The notes below the pieces were generated by a model. That model saw nothing but the letters and a program-made list of their open reading frames with translations. It searched no databases and was not told where the DNA came from. A stretch of DNA of 8,427 nt. It comes from an uncultured bacterium. GTDB lineage: Bacteria > Bacillota_A > Clostridia > Oscillospirales > Oscillospiraceae. Each line of letters opens with the position of its first letter. Positions within the stretch are counted from its first letter, which is position 1. This document shows, one piece after another, positions 1-6,510 of this stretch. Both the position numbers and the translations under genes were made by a program. The stretch lies in the NCBI GenBank assembly GCA_945917385.1, contig CAMEHJ010000036.1, positions 1 through 8,427 on the forward strand. Direction: 5' to 3'.

Positions 1-18
1 CTCAAATGTGCAAGGCAG

Positions 19-190
19 TTTTTACGGAGCGGATTTTTGCCCGGACGAGGCATTGCACGCAGTGAAGCCTTTCCGGCTTTGCAAGGGCAATAACGAAGTA
101 CGGACGGAAATCCGCCCGTAAAAACCGATGAGGGTTCGACTCTCGTTGGACTAAGTAAAGGGGTCAGGTGCTGCCTGACCCCTTTATTTT
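19..190 (+). ncRNA. Candidate structured non-coding RNA ending in an intrinsic terminator
   Basis: No convincing protein is encoded here, but three helices are stacked in a row. P1 pairs 19-36 with 108-124, 17 bp with one bulged A at 28. Inside it, TTGCCC (37-42) pairs with GGGCAA (85-90), TTGC (53-56) with GCAA (81-84), and AAGCC (65-69) with GGCTT (75-79). P2 pairs 125-134 with 140-149 around the loop TTCGA, 10 bp including three G.U wobbles. P3 is the 12-bp terminator 157-185 with a T-rich tail. The wobbles in P2 pair only in RNA copied from the + strand (the opposite strand would have A/C mismatches), which fixes the likely direction. The promoter and 5' end lie outside the window, and bases 1-18 may belong to the transcript. 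Family not recognised: a stand-alone HEARO/omega-like RNA or a palindromic repeat are possibilities only. It converges on the P-II gene. Confidence 0.45.
157..190. terminator. Bidirectional intrinsic terminator between ncRNA candidate and P-II gene
   Basis: A perfect 12-bp stem pairs 157-168 (AAAGGGGTCAGG) with 174-185, with a 5-base loop TGCTG. On the + strand it is followed by TATTTT, a good T tail for a + strand RNA. On the minus strand it starts a few bases past the TAA stop of the P-II gene, where the tail is weaker (TTTACTT). It probably serves both convergent transcripts, more strongly the + strand one. Confidence 0.8.
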
Positions 191-848
191 AATCTTGCTG
201 CTCCTCGTCCTGGAGGGAGTCGTAGCCCTGCTCGCCGGTGCGGACCTTGACGACGTTCTCCACATTGGAGATGAATATTTTGCCGTCGCCTATATTGCCG
301 GTGTAGAGCGCCTTGCGCGCGGTATTCACCACCAGGGAAACCGGTACCTTGCTGACTACGATGGACACCTGCATATTGGGCAGCATGGTGGCCTCAACCT
401 TGGCGCCGCGGAAGTAGCCTTCCGTTTTGCCGCGCTGCTCGCCGCATCCCATGACATTGGCGGCGGTCATGCCGGTGATGCCGATATCGAACACGGCGCG
501 CTTCAAAGCCTCAAAGCACTCCATCTTGCAGAGGATGTCGATTCTGGTCATCTTCACGCCGCCCACGGGCGCGGAGGGCTCCAGCACGGAGGCGGCTACC
601 TCAACAGGCACAGCCTCCTTAACGGGGGATGCTCCGCTGCCCTCGGCAATCAGGTCGGCAGGGGTATCGTCATAAACGAAGGCAAAGCCGCCGTAAGCGG
701 AGGGCAGACCGTGCTCCGTGATGTCCAGTCCCTTGAGCTCCTCCTCGGCAGATACGCGCAGGCCGATGGTTTTCTTCAAAACCAGAAACACGACCGTGAT
801 TAGCGCCGCCCCCATCATAACCCAGATGGTGTTGACAGATGAATACAT
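189..848 (-). CDS. Membrane-anchored P-II nitrogen regulator fused to the last helix and tail of an Amt channel
   Basis: 219 residues. Residues 8-28 form one membrane helix. It continues into KKTIGLRVSAEEELKGLDI and a following HG..SAY, which matches the end of Amt/AmtB ammonium channels (last helix plus cytoplasmic tail). Residues 53-97 are an Ala/Pro/Val-rich linker. Residues 98-211 are a full P-II domain: T-loop at 137-158, the nucleotide-binding TGNIGDGKIF at 183-192 and RTGE at 203-206. P-II proteins bind ATP/ADP and 2-oxoglutarate as trimers and, in the GlnK class, block Amt channels. The Tyr-51 uridylylation site of enterobacterial P-II is Val151 here. The positive charges after the helix (KK, R) predict a short N-terminus outside and the P-II domain in the cytoplasm. 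The start at 848 has a strong GGAGGG site about 6 bases upstream. No further Amt sequence precedes it; instead there is a leader, hairpin and promoter, so the short Amt part appears to be the real gene start. Function as an anchored sensor is inferred. Confidence 0.88.
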   Translation of the reverse strand: MYSSVNTIWVMMGAALITVVFLVLKKTIGLRVSAEEELKGLDITEHGLPSAYGGFAFVYDDTPADLIAEGSGASPVKEAVPVEVAASVLEPSAPVGGVKMTRIDILCKMECFEALKRAVFDIGITGMTAANVMGCGEQRGKTEGYFRGAKVEATMLPNMQVSIVVSKVPVSLVVNTARKALYTGNIGDGKIFISNVENVVKVRTGEQGYDSLQDEEQQD

Positions 849-919
849 ATTCTTCCCTCCTCAAAACATATGAACGCCGGCTTTGCGGTTTTTCACGATG
901 CCGGATACCGCCGCAAAGC
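849..919 (-). promoter_or_regulatory. Foldable 5' leader of the P-II gene with competing hairpins
   Basis: Between the terminator-like hairpin and the ribosome site (GGAGGG at 855-860), GCTTTGCGG (880-888 on the + strand) is perfectly complementary to 911-919, 9 bp with a 22-base loop. A second pairing, GCCGG (876-880) with 900-904, uses part of the same segment and would exclude much of the first. Two exclusive folds just upstream of a ribosome site are compatible with a regulatory leader, but no known riboswitch class was recognised. Confidence 0.3.
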
Positions 920-966
920 AAAAACGGCAAGGACGCCGAGAGGTTTTCACCTCAGGCGTCCTTGCC
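920..966 (-). terminator. Terminator-like hairpin in the P-II leader (candidate attenuator)
   Basis: On the minus strand a 12-bp perfect stem (966-955 with 937-926) encloses a second 5-bp stem GAGGT/ACCTC capped by a GAAA tetraloop, and is followed by CGTTTTT. Stem plus T-run is the form of an intrinsic terminator. It begins about 8 bases after the predicted start point of the promoter at 981-1010 and lies upstream of the P-II gene, so P-II expression from that promoter must read through it. It could also be the terminator of the TetR gene, which ends at 1083 on the same strand. Confidence 0.65.
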
Positions 967-980
967 TTTACGATGCAGAA

Positions 981-1010
981 ACTATACACCACGCGGCCGG
1001 AAAACGTCAA
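981..1010 (-). promoter_or_regulatory. Sigma-A-type promoter for the P-II gene
   Basis: On the minus strand there is TTGACG (1010-1005) as -35 and TATAGT (986-981) as -10, separated by 18 bases. Start of transcription is predicted near 974. No other good promoter is visible between here and the P-II start codon. Confidence 0.62.
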
Positions 1011-1082
1011 TGCGCGAAACAGACAATCATTTTCTGTTTTCAACAAAAATTTTCTGATTTTATAGAAATTGACCTGTCTTTT

Positions 1083-1667
1083 TCAATCCGGCGTCCCGGA
1101 CGGAGAAGCCGTCCGGTCTTTGGTCGTGATCTCACAGATCAACCCGGCGATCTCTTTAGATGATTTGGGCAGGTCATAAACCAGCCATTGTCGAATCAGG
1201 CTGTACCCGCCTTTGGAAAAACAGAGCATCAGCAATTCACGGTCGGTCTCGTCATAGTGCGCCGGCAGGTGGGCGGCGGCGAAACGGCGCGCTGCCGGGG
1301 TCCGAAACAGCGCGGAAGCAAACTCGGACTCGATTCCGTTGTTTTCCAGCACGGCTTTGGAGACCTCAGGATTTTCTTTAAGGCAGTCACAAATCGCTTC
1401 CATCATCTCGGGCAGCTTCGCCCTGTCATCGGACCGATACCGGTCAATGATTGCCTGAAGCTCCCGAAGCATTGTATTTTCCATATCCTTGAGCACATCA
1501 TATTGATTGGAGTAGTGGCAATAAAAGGTCGTGCGGTTGACGCCGGCGGCACGGCAAAGCTCCGTAATATTGATTTTCCTGATATCCTTTTCCTTCAGAA
1601 GTTCGATCAGGCTCTCTTTCAGGAGCCGTTTTGTCATCGTTCGGCGCTGATTCCTGGGTTCGTACAT
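1083..1667 (-). CDS. TetR/AcrR-family transcriptional regulator
   Basis: 194 residues, the usual length of the family. Residues 11-56 form the TetR DNA-binding domain, with the helix-turn-helix around 34-53 (ITELCRAAGVNRTTFYCHYS). Residues from about 75 to 180 form the ligand/dimer domain. It ends with GGYSLIRQWLVYDLPKSSKE, typical of the C-terminal domain common in Firmicutes TetR proteins (DhaS-like group). Such proteins repress a nearby operon until a ligand binds; the ligand is not predictable here. The start at 1667 has AGGGG about 7-9 bases upstream; an internal Met at residue 11 is less well supported. The gene is divergent from the DUF308/AI-2E operon, which is therefore the first candidate target besides its own promoter. 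Near its 3' end, 1096-1103 and 1109-1116 form a perfect 8-bp inverted repeat without a T tail. Confidence 0.93.
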   Translation of the reverse strand: MYEPRNQRRTMTKRLLKESLIELLKEKDIRKINITELCRAAGVNRTTFYCHYSNQYDVLKDMENTMLRELQAIIDRYRSDDRAKLPEMMEAICDCLKENPEVSKAVLENNGIESEFASALFRTPAARRFAAAHLPAHYDETDRELLMLCFSKGGYSLIRQWLVYDLPKSSKEIAGLICEITTKDRTASPSGTPD

Positions 1668-1717
1668 TTTCTGTCCCCTGTCTTATCCCATAAAACTAAG
1701 AGAATACACCCTTTGTC

Positions 1718-1736
1718 GGACTGCTCTTTTTAGTCC
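1718..1736. promoter_or_regulatory. Possible operator for the TetR regulator
   Basis: GGACT (1718-1722) and AGTCC (1732-1736) form an inverted repeat with a 9-base spacer. The site lies just downstream of the predicted start point (about 1739) of the TetR gene, where a bound dimer would block transcription. The arms are only 5 bp, so chance occurrence is possible. Confidence 0.3.
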
Positions 1737-1745
1737 ACCATTTGT

Positions 1746-1774
1746 ATAATACGATAAAATTTTTGAGCTGTCAA
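1746..1774 (-). promoter_or_regulatory. Promoter of the TetR-family regulator gene
   Basis: On the minus strand a consensus TTGACA (1774-1769) is followed, after a 17-base spacer, by TATTAT (1751-1746). This is one of the best promoter matches in the window. It gives a leader of about 70 bases before the ATG at 1667. Confidence 0.75.
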
Positions 1775-1874
1775 TTTGGCGCACGGCTCTCAGAACGGCG
1801 TTAAAGCTCGGAGCGGTTTTCCGCTGCTGTCCCATTGGAGTGTGCTTATTTCAACGGCACAGTCATGACGCCTG

Positions 1875-1903
1875 TTGTTATTTCGACAGGTGTATGGTAT
1901 AAT
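1875..1903 (+). promoter_or_regulatory. Promoter of the DUF308/AI-2E operon
   Basis: TTGTTA (1875-1880) and a consensus TATAAT (1898-1903) are 17 bases apart, with the start predicted near 1910 and a leader of about 60 bases. The ribosome site AAGGAG is at 1955-1960. The 301-base gap 1668-1968 otherwise holds only the divergent TetR promoter, its possible operator, a short AGCGG-TTTT-CCGCT hairpin (1812-1825) and a TGTGC/GCACA inverted repeat (1841-1861) of uncertain meaning; I see no small gene in it. Confidence 0.6.
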
Positions 1904-1968
1904 AATCCTGATGTATTAAATGCTTTTACTTTGCAGATATTTTAATATGAATTTAAGGAGAGAATGTC

Positions 1969-2562
1969 ATGAAGGCTCTGAAAGAAAAGGCAGGCAGCAT
2001 TTTGATGTGCGTCTTTGAAGCCGTTGTCGGTATTCTGCTTTTGCTTGATCCGATAGCGTTTACAACGGGGATCATCGTATCCTTTGGAGTTGTCCTTCTG
2101 CTTATGGGAATCGGCAGCGCGGTCGGCTATTTCCGTATGGATGCGCTCGCGGGCGCCGCGTCGCGGAGCTTGCTGAAGGGTCTGGTTCTAATCGCTGCCG
2201 GCGCGTTCTGCGTGTTTCGTTCCTACTGGTTTATAATGACCTTCCCGGTGCTTTCCGTGATTTACGGCATCAGCATTTTGATTGCGGGTCTGGGCAAGAT
2301 TCAGTGGACCTTTGATATGCTGCGCATGAAGAGGAAAAAATGGTTTCTCGCGGCAATCAGCGCGGCCATATCCATTGTCTGTGCAATTCTGGTTTTGAAT
2401 AATCCTTTTGCCTCGTCCGCGATCCTCTGGATGTTCACGGGCATCTCCCTGATCGTCGAGGCGGTATTCGACGTCGTTTCTCTGATCATAAACACGCGAA
2501 AAGAGAAACCGGCTGCGCCACTGCACGACTTTGAGAACACGGAGGACAACAAAACGGTATGA
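1969..2562 (+). CDS. DUF308/HdeD-family six-helix membrane protein
   Basis: 197 residues with six predicted membrane helices in two similar sets of three, at about 11-27, 32-53, 67-84, 88-108, 124-143 and 148-172. This pattern of paired short helices with small loops is that of the HdeD/DUF308 family. Family members are linked to acid or envelope stress in enterobacteria (HdeD), but the molecular activity is unknown. A basic loop (KRKK at 121-124) separates helices 4 and 5, and the last 25 residues are a charged cytoplasmic-type tail. The start is set by AAGGAGAG 7-14 bases upstream. The TGA stop overlaps the ATG of the next gene (ATGA), so the two are probably co-translated. Regulation by the divergent TetR protein is plausible. 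Confidence 0.88.
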   Translation: MKALKEKAGSILMCVFEAVVGILLLLDPIAFTTGIIVSFGVVLLLMGIGSAVGYFRMDALAGAASRSLLKGLVLIAAGAFCVFRSYWFIMTFPVLSVIYGISILIAGLGKIQWTFDMLRMKRKKWFLAAISAAISIVCAILVLNNPFASSAILWMFTGISLIVEAVFDVVSLIINTRKEKPAAPLHDFENTEDNKTV

Positions 2563-3683
2563 AGCTGGAATGGAAGACCTGTATAAAAATCGGGGTCAGC
2601 GTTTTTCTTCTGTATTTGTGCATACTGTATTGGCCGAGCGCGGCATCGCTCCTCTCCACCGCCCTGAGCGCGGCCACACCGCTTGTGGTGGGCTGTGTCA
2701 TCGCCTATCCCGTAAATATCCTGATGCGCTTTTATGAACGGCACTATTTCCCGAAGGCCGTGACAGGCTTTGCCGCGAAAAGCCGCAGAGCCGTCTGTAT
2801 GGCCGCGGCGTTTCTGACGCTGGTTATTGCTGTGACTTTGGTTATTGACCTTATCGTTCCGGAGCTGGTCTCCTGTGTGAGCGTGATAATCTCTGCCCTG
2901 CCCGCGGCCTTGGAGTCTCTCTTCAATATGCTGGCGCGGCTCCATCTTCTCCCGGAGGATATCGCGGCATCGCTGAGCGGGACCGATTGGCAGTCGAAAA
3001 TCGGGCAGCTTATCGACCTTGTGCTGTCCGGCGCGGGAACCCTTGTCAACGCCGTACTCAGTGCGCTCTCCTCGGTCTTTTCAGGTATTGTTACCGCTCT
3101 TGTGGGGCTGATATTCTCGTTTTATCTGCTGCTCGGCAAGGATAGGCTGGCCGGACAGTGCAGCCGCCTGATGCGCCGGTACCTGCGCCCCGCGTGGTAC
3201 GAAAATATCACCTACGTTCTGCGTGTACTGGACGACTGCTTCAGCCGGTACATAGTGGGTCAGTGTGTGGAGGCCGTCATTCTCGGAACGCTCTGCACCT
3301 TGGGAATGCTGTTTCTGCGTTTGCCGTATGCCACAATGATCGGCGCGCTTACCGCCTTTACCGCGCTTATTCCGGTTGCCGGGGCTTATATCGGCGGCGC
3401 TGTCGGCGCATTGATGGTTTTCTCCGTATCCCCGGTAAAGGCAATTATTTTCATCGTTTTCCTTGTTGTTCTGCAGCAGGCGGAAGGCAACCTGATTTAT
3501 CCGAAGGTGGTCGGCTCCTCTCTCGGTTTGCCCGCGATCTGGGTTCTGGCGGCAGTTACCGTCGGCGGCGGGATCATGGGAATTGCGGGAATGCTGCTGG
3601 GCGTGCCGATTGCGGCCGCGCTGTATCGCCTGCTTAAAAACGATTTGAACAAGCCTCAGACGCCGGTCAAGCCGGGTAATTGA
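2559..3683 (+). CDS. AI-2E-family transporter (UPF0118-type permease)
   Basis: 374 residues, normal for the family. It has two N-terminal helices (about 10-25 and 38-57), a third near 79-102, a soluble segment of about 60 residues, a helix around 162-192, and a C-terminal block of four or five helices from 230 on. The diagnostic family motif is at 306-330, reading QQAEGNLIYPKVVGSSLGLP, followed by a Gly-rich helix (GGGIMGIAGMLLGVP) near 336-350. Members have been linked to autoinducer-2 export (TqsA) or Na+/H+ exchange, and the substrate here cannot be read from sequence. The start codon overlaps the stop of the DUF308 gene by 4 bases and has no strong ribosome site of its own, consistent with translational coupling. 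A strong terminator follows 45 bases after the stop. Confidence 0.93.
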   Translation: MKLEWKTCIKIGVSVFLLYLCILYWPSAASLLSTALSAATPLVVGCVIAYPVNILMRFYERHYFPKAVTGFAAKSRRAVCMAAAFLTLVIAVTLVIDLIVPELVSCVSVIISALPAALESLFNMLARLHLLPEDIAASLSGTDWQSKIGQLIDLVLSGAGTLVNAVLSALSSVFSGIVTALVGLIFSFYLLLGKDRLAGQCSRLMRRYLRPAWYENITYVLRVLDDCFSRYIVGQCVEAVILGTLCTLGMLFLRLPYATMIGALTAFTALIPVAGAYIGGAVGALMVFSVSPVKAIIFIVFLVVLQQAEGNLIYPKVVGSSLGLPAIWVLAAVTVGGGIMGIAGMLLGVPIAAALYRLLKNDLNKPQTPVKPGN

Positions 3684-3728
3684 TATCCGCCGCAGAGCTT
3701 ATTGAGCGTCAGGGCAGCTCCTGTTCCC

Positions 3729-3775
3729 CCATACTCCCCTGCCGCGCCGATTGCGGCAGGGGAGTATGGTTTTTT
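3729..3775 (+). terminator. Strong intrinsic terminator of the DUF308/AI-2E operon
   Basis: A perfect 17-bp stem pairs 3729-3745 with 3753-3769, with a 7-base loop GCCGATT, followed directly by six T residues (3770-3775). It separates the operon from the ATPase gene. Confidence 0.92.
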
Positions 3776-3785
3776 GACAGTCTCA

Positions 3786-3853
3786 TATAATAGGTACAGC
3801 CGGGCGGAAAAGGAATCGTCCGTTGAAAGTCAGTTCGGCAGCCGATATGCCGA
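3786..3853 (+). promoter_or_regulatory. Weak promoter candidates and an inverted repeat upstream of the ATPase gene
   Basis: A consensus TATAAT sits at 3786-3791, but the matching -35 position falls in the preceding terminator and is poor; the TTGACA at 3774-3779 is only 6 bases away. A second candidate is TTGAAA (3823-3828) with TATGCC (3846-3851), 17 bases apart. An inverted repeat TCGGCA-N7-TGCCGA (3835-3853) overlaps the second candidate and could be an operator. None is decisive. Confidence 0.28.
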
Positions 3854-3881
3854 TAAGGACCAACTCTGAGGGAGGGCTATT

Positions 3882-6497
3882 ATGACGGCGCACCACAGTA
3901 CACGCGAAACTGTCATACGGGAGCTGGACTCCGACCAGTCACGCGGACTCAATTCGGAGCAGATTGCGGAAAAACGCTCCCGCTTCGGCGAGAACAAGCT
4001 GCGTGAAAAGAAGAAAAAAAGCTATTTACAGCGCTTTATCGACCAGTTTAAGGATGTCATGATACTGATTCTGCTGGCCGCGGCGGCAGTCTCTTTTGTC
4101 ATCGCCTGTCTGGAGCGCGACCCCGGCGAGTTCTTTGAGCCGGTTCTGATTTTGCTTATCGTGATTCTTAACGCCGTTATGGGCGTTATTCAGGAGAGCA
4201 GGGCGGAAAAGGCGCTGGAAGCGCTGAAGGGTCTCTCCGCTCCCCACGCCAGAGTGATCCGGGACGGGAAAGAAGCCCTTATCAACGCCGCCGAGCTGGT
4301 GCCCGGTGACATTATCCTGCTGGAGGCGGGTGATTTTGTGCCCGCGGACGCAAGGCTTCTGCGCAGCGTAAGCCTGAAAAGCGAGGAGTCTGCCCTGACC
4401 GGCGAATCGGTTCCCTCCGAAAAAGACGCGTCCGCCGTTGTTGACGAAAACGCGCCTCTGGGTGACCGCTGCAACATGGTCTTTTCCGGCTGCTCCGTCA
4501 CCTACGGTACGGCCGCCGCCGTTGTCACCGCCACCGGAATGGACACGGAAATGGGAAAGATCGCGGATTTGCTGGAGAGCGAGGAACAGGGGCAGACGCC
4601 GCTGCAGGCAAAGCTTGCGCAGCTCGGAAAATACCTCGGCGTTCTGGCTCTGGCAGCCTGCGCCGTCATTTTCGTCGTCGGGCTTGCAAACGGCATCCCG
4701 GCAATCGAGATTTTCATGACCGCCGTTTCGCTGGCCGTCTCCGCTATCCCGGAGGGTCTGCCCGCCATTGTGACCATCGTCCTGTCCATAGGCGTGCAGC
4801 GTCTGGTTAAAAAGAACGCCATCATACGCAGCCTGCCGGCGGTGGAAACCTTAGGCAGCGCTTCGGTCATATGCTCCGACAAGACGGGAACGCTGACCCA
4901 GAACCGCATGACCCTGGTAAAGGCATGGGTGGACGGAATGGATGAGACTGAGAGCATATCCGGGCAGAACACGGAGAAGATACGGCGCCTGCTGTCGCTT
5001 GGCACGCTTTGCTGTGACGGCTCCGTGGTGTTTTCCGAAACCGAGGAGCGGCACATCGGCGACCCCACGGAGACCGCCATTGTGCTGGCAGCCCACAGAA
5101 CCGCCATGCCCGAATCCGAGCGGACCAAAAAATATCCGCGCCTCGCGGAGCTCCCCTTCGATTCCGATAGGAAGCTGATGACCACCGTGAACCGGATGGA
5201 CGGGAAAAACATCGTGATCGTCAAGGGCGCCTTTGACGTTCTGGCTCTGCGCTGTACCGGCGGTGATACGGATACCGCCGGGCGTATCACAGAGGCCATG
5301 AGCGAGAGCGCGCTGCGCGTTCTCGCGATCGCCTGCAAGGAGATAGACCGTGTGCCGGACGAACCCACATCCGAAGAGCTGGAAAACGGACTTACCCTTG
5401 TCGGTCTGGTGGGCATGATCGACCCGCCCCGGCCTGAGGTGCGCAACGCAGTCGCGGTATGCCGGGGTGCCGGAATAAAGCCGGTTATGATCACCGGCGA
5501 CCACGTCGTGACCGCTTCCGCCATTGCAAAAGAGCTGGGGATTCTGGAGGAGGGAGATCTGGCGATTACCGGGCCTCAGCTTGACGCAATGACGGACAGG
5601 GAGCTGGACGAACAGGTGGAGCGCATCTCCGTTTATGCCCGTGTATCGCCCGAAAACAAAATCCGTATTGTGAAGGCGTGGCAGCGTAAAGAGCGTATCG
5701 TCTCCATGACCGGCGACGGCGTCAACGACGCTCCGGCGCTCAAGGCGGCGGACATCGGCTGCGCCATGGGCATCACCGGGACGGACGTCGCCAAGGGCGC
5801 AGCCGACATGACGCTGACGGACGATAACTTTGCAACGATTGTCGAGGCCGTCCGTGAGGGGCGTGGGATATACGCCAATATACGCAAGGTCGTCGGTTTC
5901 CTGCTGGGGACAAATATCGGGGAAGTGGTTCTGGTTTTTGCCGCAATGCTGCTCTGGCATAAGTCGCCGCTTATCAGTATGCAGCTTTTGTGGATAAACC
6001 TCGTAACGGACAGTCTGCCCGCAATCGCGCTCGGCATGGAAGCGGTGGAGCCGGATGTGATGAAGAGGAAGCCAAGGCCGAAGAACGAGGGCCTGTTTGC
6101 CCACGGTATGGGACTTCGCATCATCCTTCAGGGCTTTATGTTCGGACTGCTTTCGCTCGCGGCCTTCCGGCTCGGTGAGATTCAGACCGGCTCTGTCGAG
6201 GGCGGCAGGACAATGGCGTTTATGGTTCTGGCGCTGTCGCAGATCGTTCAGTCCTTCAATATGCGCTCGGAGCACTCCCTGTTCAAAATCGGAGTCTTTT
6301 CAAACCGTATGCTAAACCGGGCGGCTTTGGTTTCCGTCGCTCTGGTCGCTGCGGTTCTGTTCACGCCGCTGCGCACAGCCTTCGGTTTGCTGGTGCTGCC
6401 CGGAGAACTGTATTTGCAGAGTCTCGGTCTGATTTTCGTTCCGCTTCCGGTTATGGAGCTGTCAAAAGCGCTCGGAGCCGTCAGGCGCCGGAAATAA
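3882..6497 (+). CDS. Ca2+-transporting P-type ATPase (P2A/P2B-like)
   Basis: 871 residues, full length. It uses ATP to pump Ca2+ out of the cytoplasm across the membrane. Visible in order: N-terminal cation-ATPase segment (to about 60); TGES of the actuator domain (173-176); AIPEGLPAIV in helix 4 (E291); the phosphorylation site CSDKTGTLT with D333; KGA of the nucleotide pocket (448-450); DPPRP (514-518); TGD (538-540); and TGDGVNDAPAL (610-620). Ion-binding residues match SERCA: N678 and E681 in helix 5, and N706, T709 and D710 in helix 6. The helix 8 position equal to SERCA Glu908 aligns with Gln787, as in plasma-membrane Ca2+ ATPases, which suggests one Ca2+ per cycle. No calmodulin-type C-terminal extension is present. 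The start has a strong GAGGGAGG site. It stands alone between two terminators. Confidence 0.95.
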   Translation: MTAHHSTRETVIRELDSDQSRGLNSEQIAEKRSRFGENKLREKKKKSYLQRFIDQFKDVMILILLAAAAVSFVIACLERDPGEFFEPVLILLIVILNAVMGVIQESRAEKALEALKGLSAPHARVIRDGKEALINAAELVPGDIILLEAGDFVPADARLLRSVSLKSEESALTGESVPSEKDASAVVDENAPLGDRCNMVFSGCSVTYGTAAAVVTATGMDTEMGKIADLLESEEQGQTPLQAKLAQLGKYLGVLALAACAVIFVVGLANGIPAIEIFMTAVSLAVSAIPEGLPAIVTIVLSIGVQRLVKKNAIIRSLPAVETLGSASVICSDKTGTLTQNRMTLVKAWVDGMDETESISGQNTEKIRRLLSLGTLCCDGSVVFSETEERHIGDPTETAIVLAAHRTAMPESERTKKYPRLAELPFDSDRKLMTTVNRMDGKNIVIVKGAFDVLALRCTGGDTDTAGRITEAMSESALRVLAIACKEIDRVPDEPTSEELENGLTLVGLVGMIDPPRPEVRNAVAVCRGAGIKPVMITGDHVVTASAIAKELGILEEGDLAITGPQLDAMTDRELDEQVERISVYARVSPENKIRIVKAWQRKERIVSMTGDGVNDAPALKAADIGCAMGITGTDVAKGAADMTLTDDNFATIVEAVREGRGIYANIRKVVGFLLGTNIGEVVLVFAAMLLWHKSPLISMQLLWINLVTDSLPAIALGMEAVEPDVMKRKPRPKNEGLFAHGMGLRIILQGFMFGLLSLAAFRLGEIQTGSVEGGRTMAFMVLALSQIVQSFNMRSEHSLFKIGVFSNRMLNRAALVSVALVAAVLFTPLRTAFGLLVLPGELYLQSLGLIFVPLPVMELSKALGAVRRRK

Positions 6498-6510
6498 GAT
6501 AATTGAAAGT

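Noticed and set aside
125..149. GGTTCGACTCTC resembling the T-arm of a tRNA, suggesting a tRNA 3' end or an attachment site
   Set aside because: No acceptor, D or anticodon arms can be built around it, no CCA-compatible end follows, and the bases form a better 10-bp hairpin of their own.
168..803. 211-codon open frame on the + strand opposite the P-II gene
   Set aside because: It is the complement of the conserved P-II and Amt-tail coding sequence, is rich in His/Gly typical of mirror frames, and begins inside the terminator.
926..966. ANTAR-type antitermination target in the P-II leader
   Set aside because: The loop can be read as six bases (TGAAAA) but lacks A at position 1 and G at position 4, and there is no matching tandem second hairpin.
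4502..6275. Long open frames on the minus strand opposite the Ca2+ ATPase
   Set aside because: They are mirror frames of a strongly conserved, full-length ATPase; their translations are low-complexity and lack ribosome sites.
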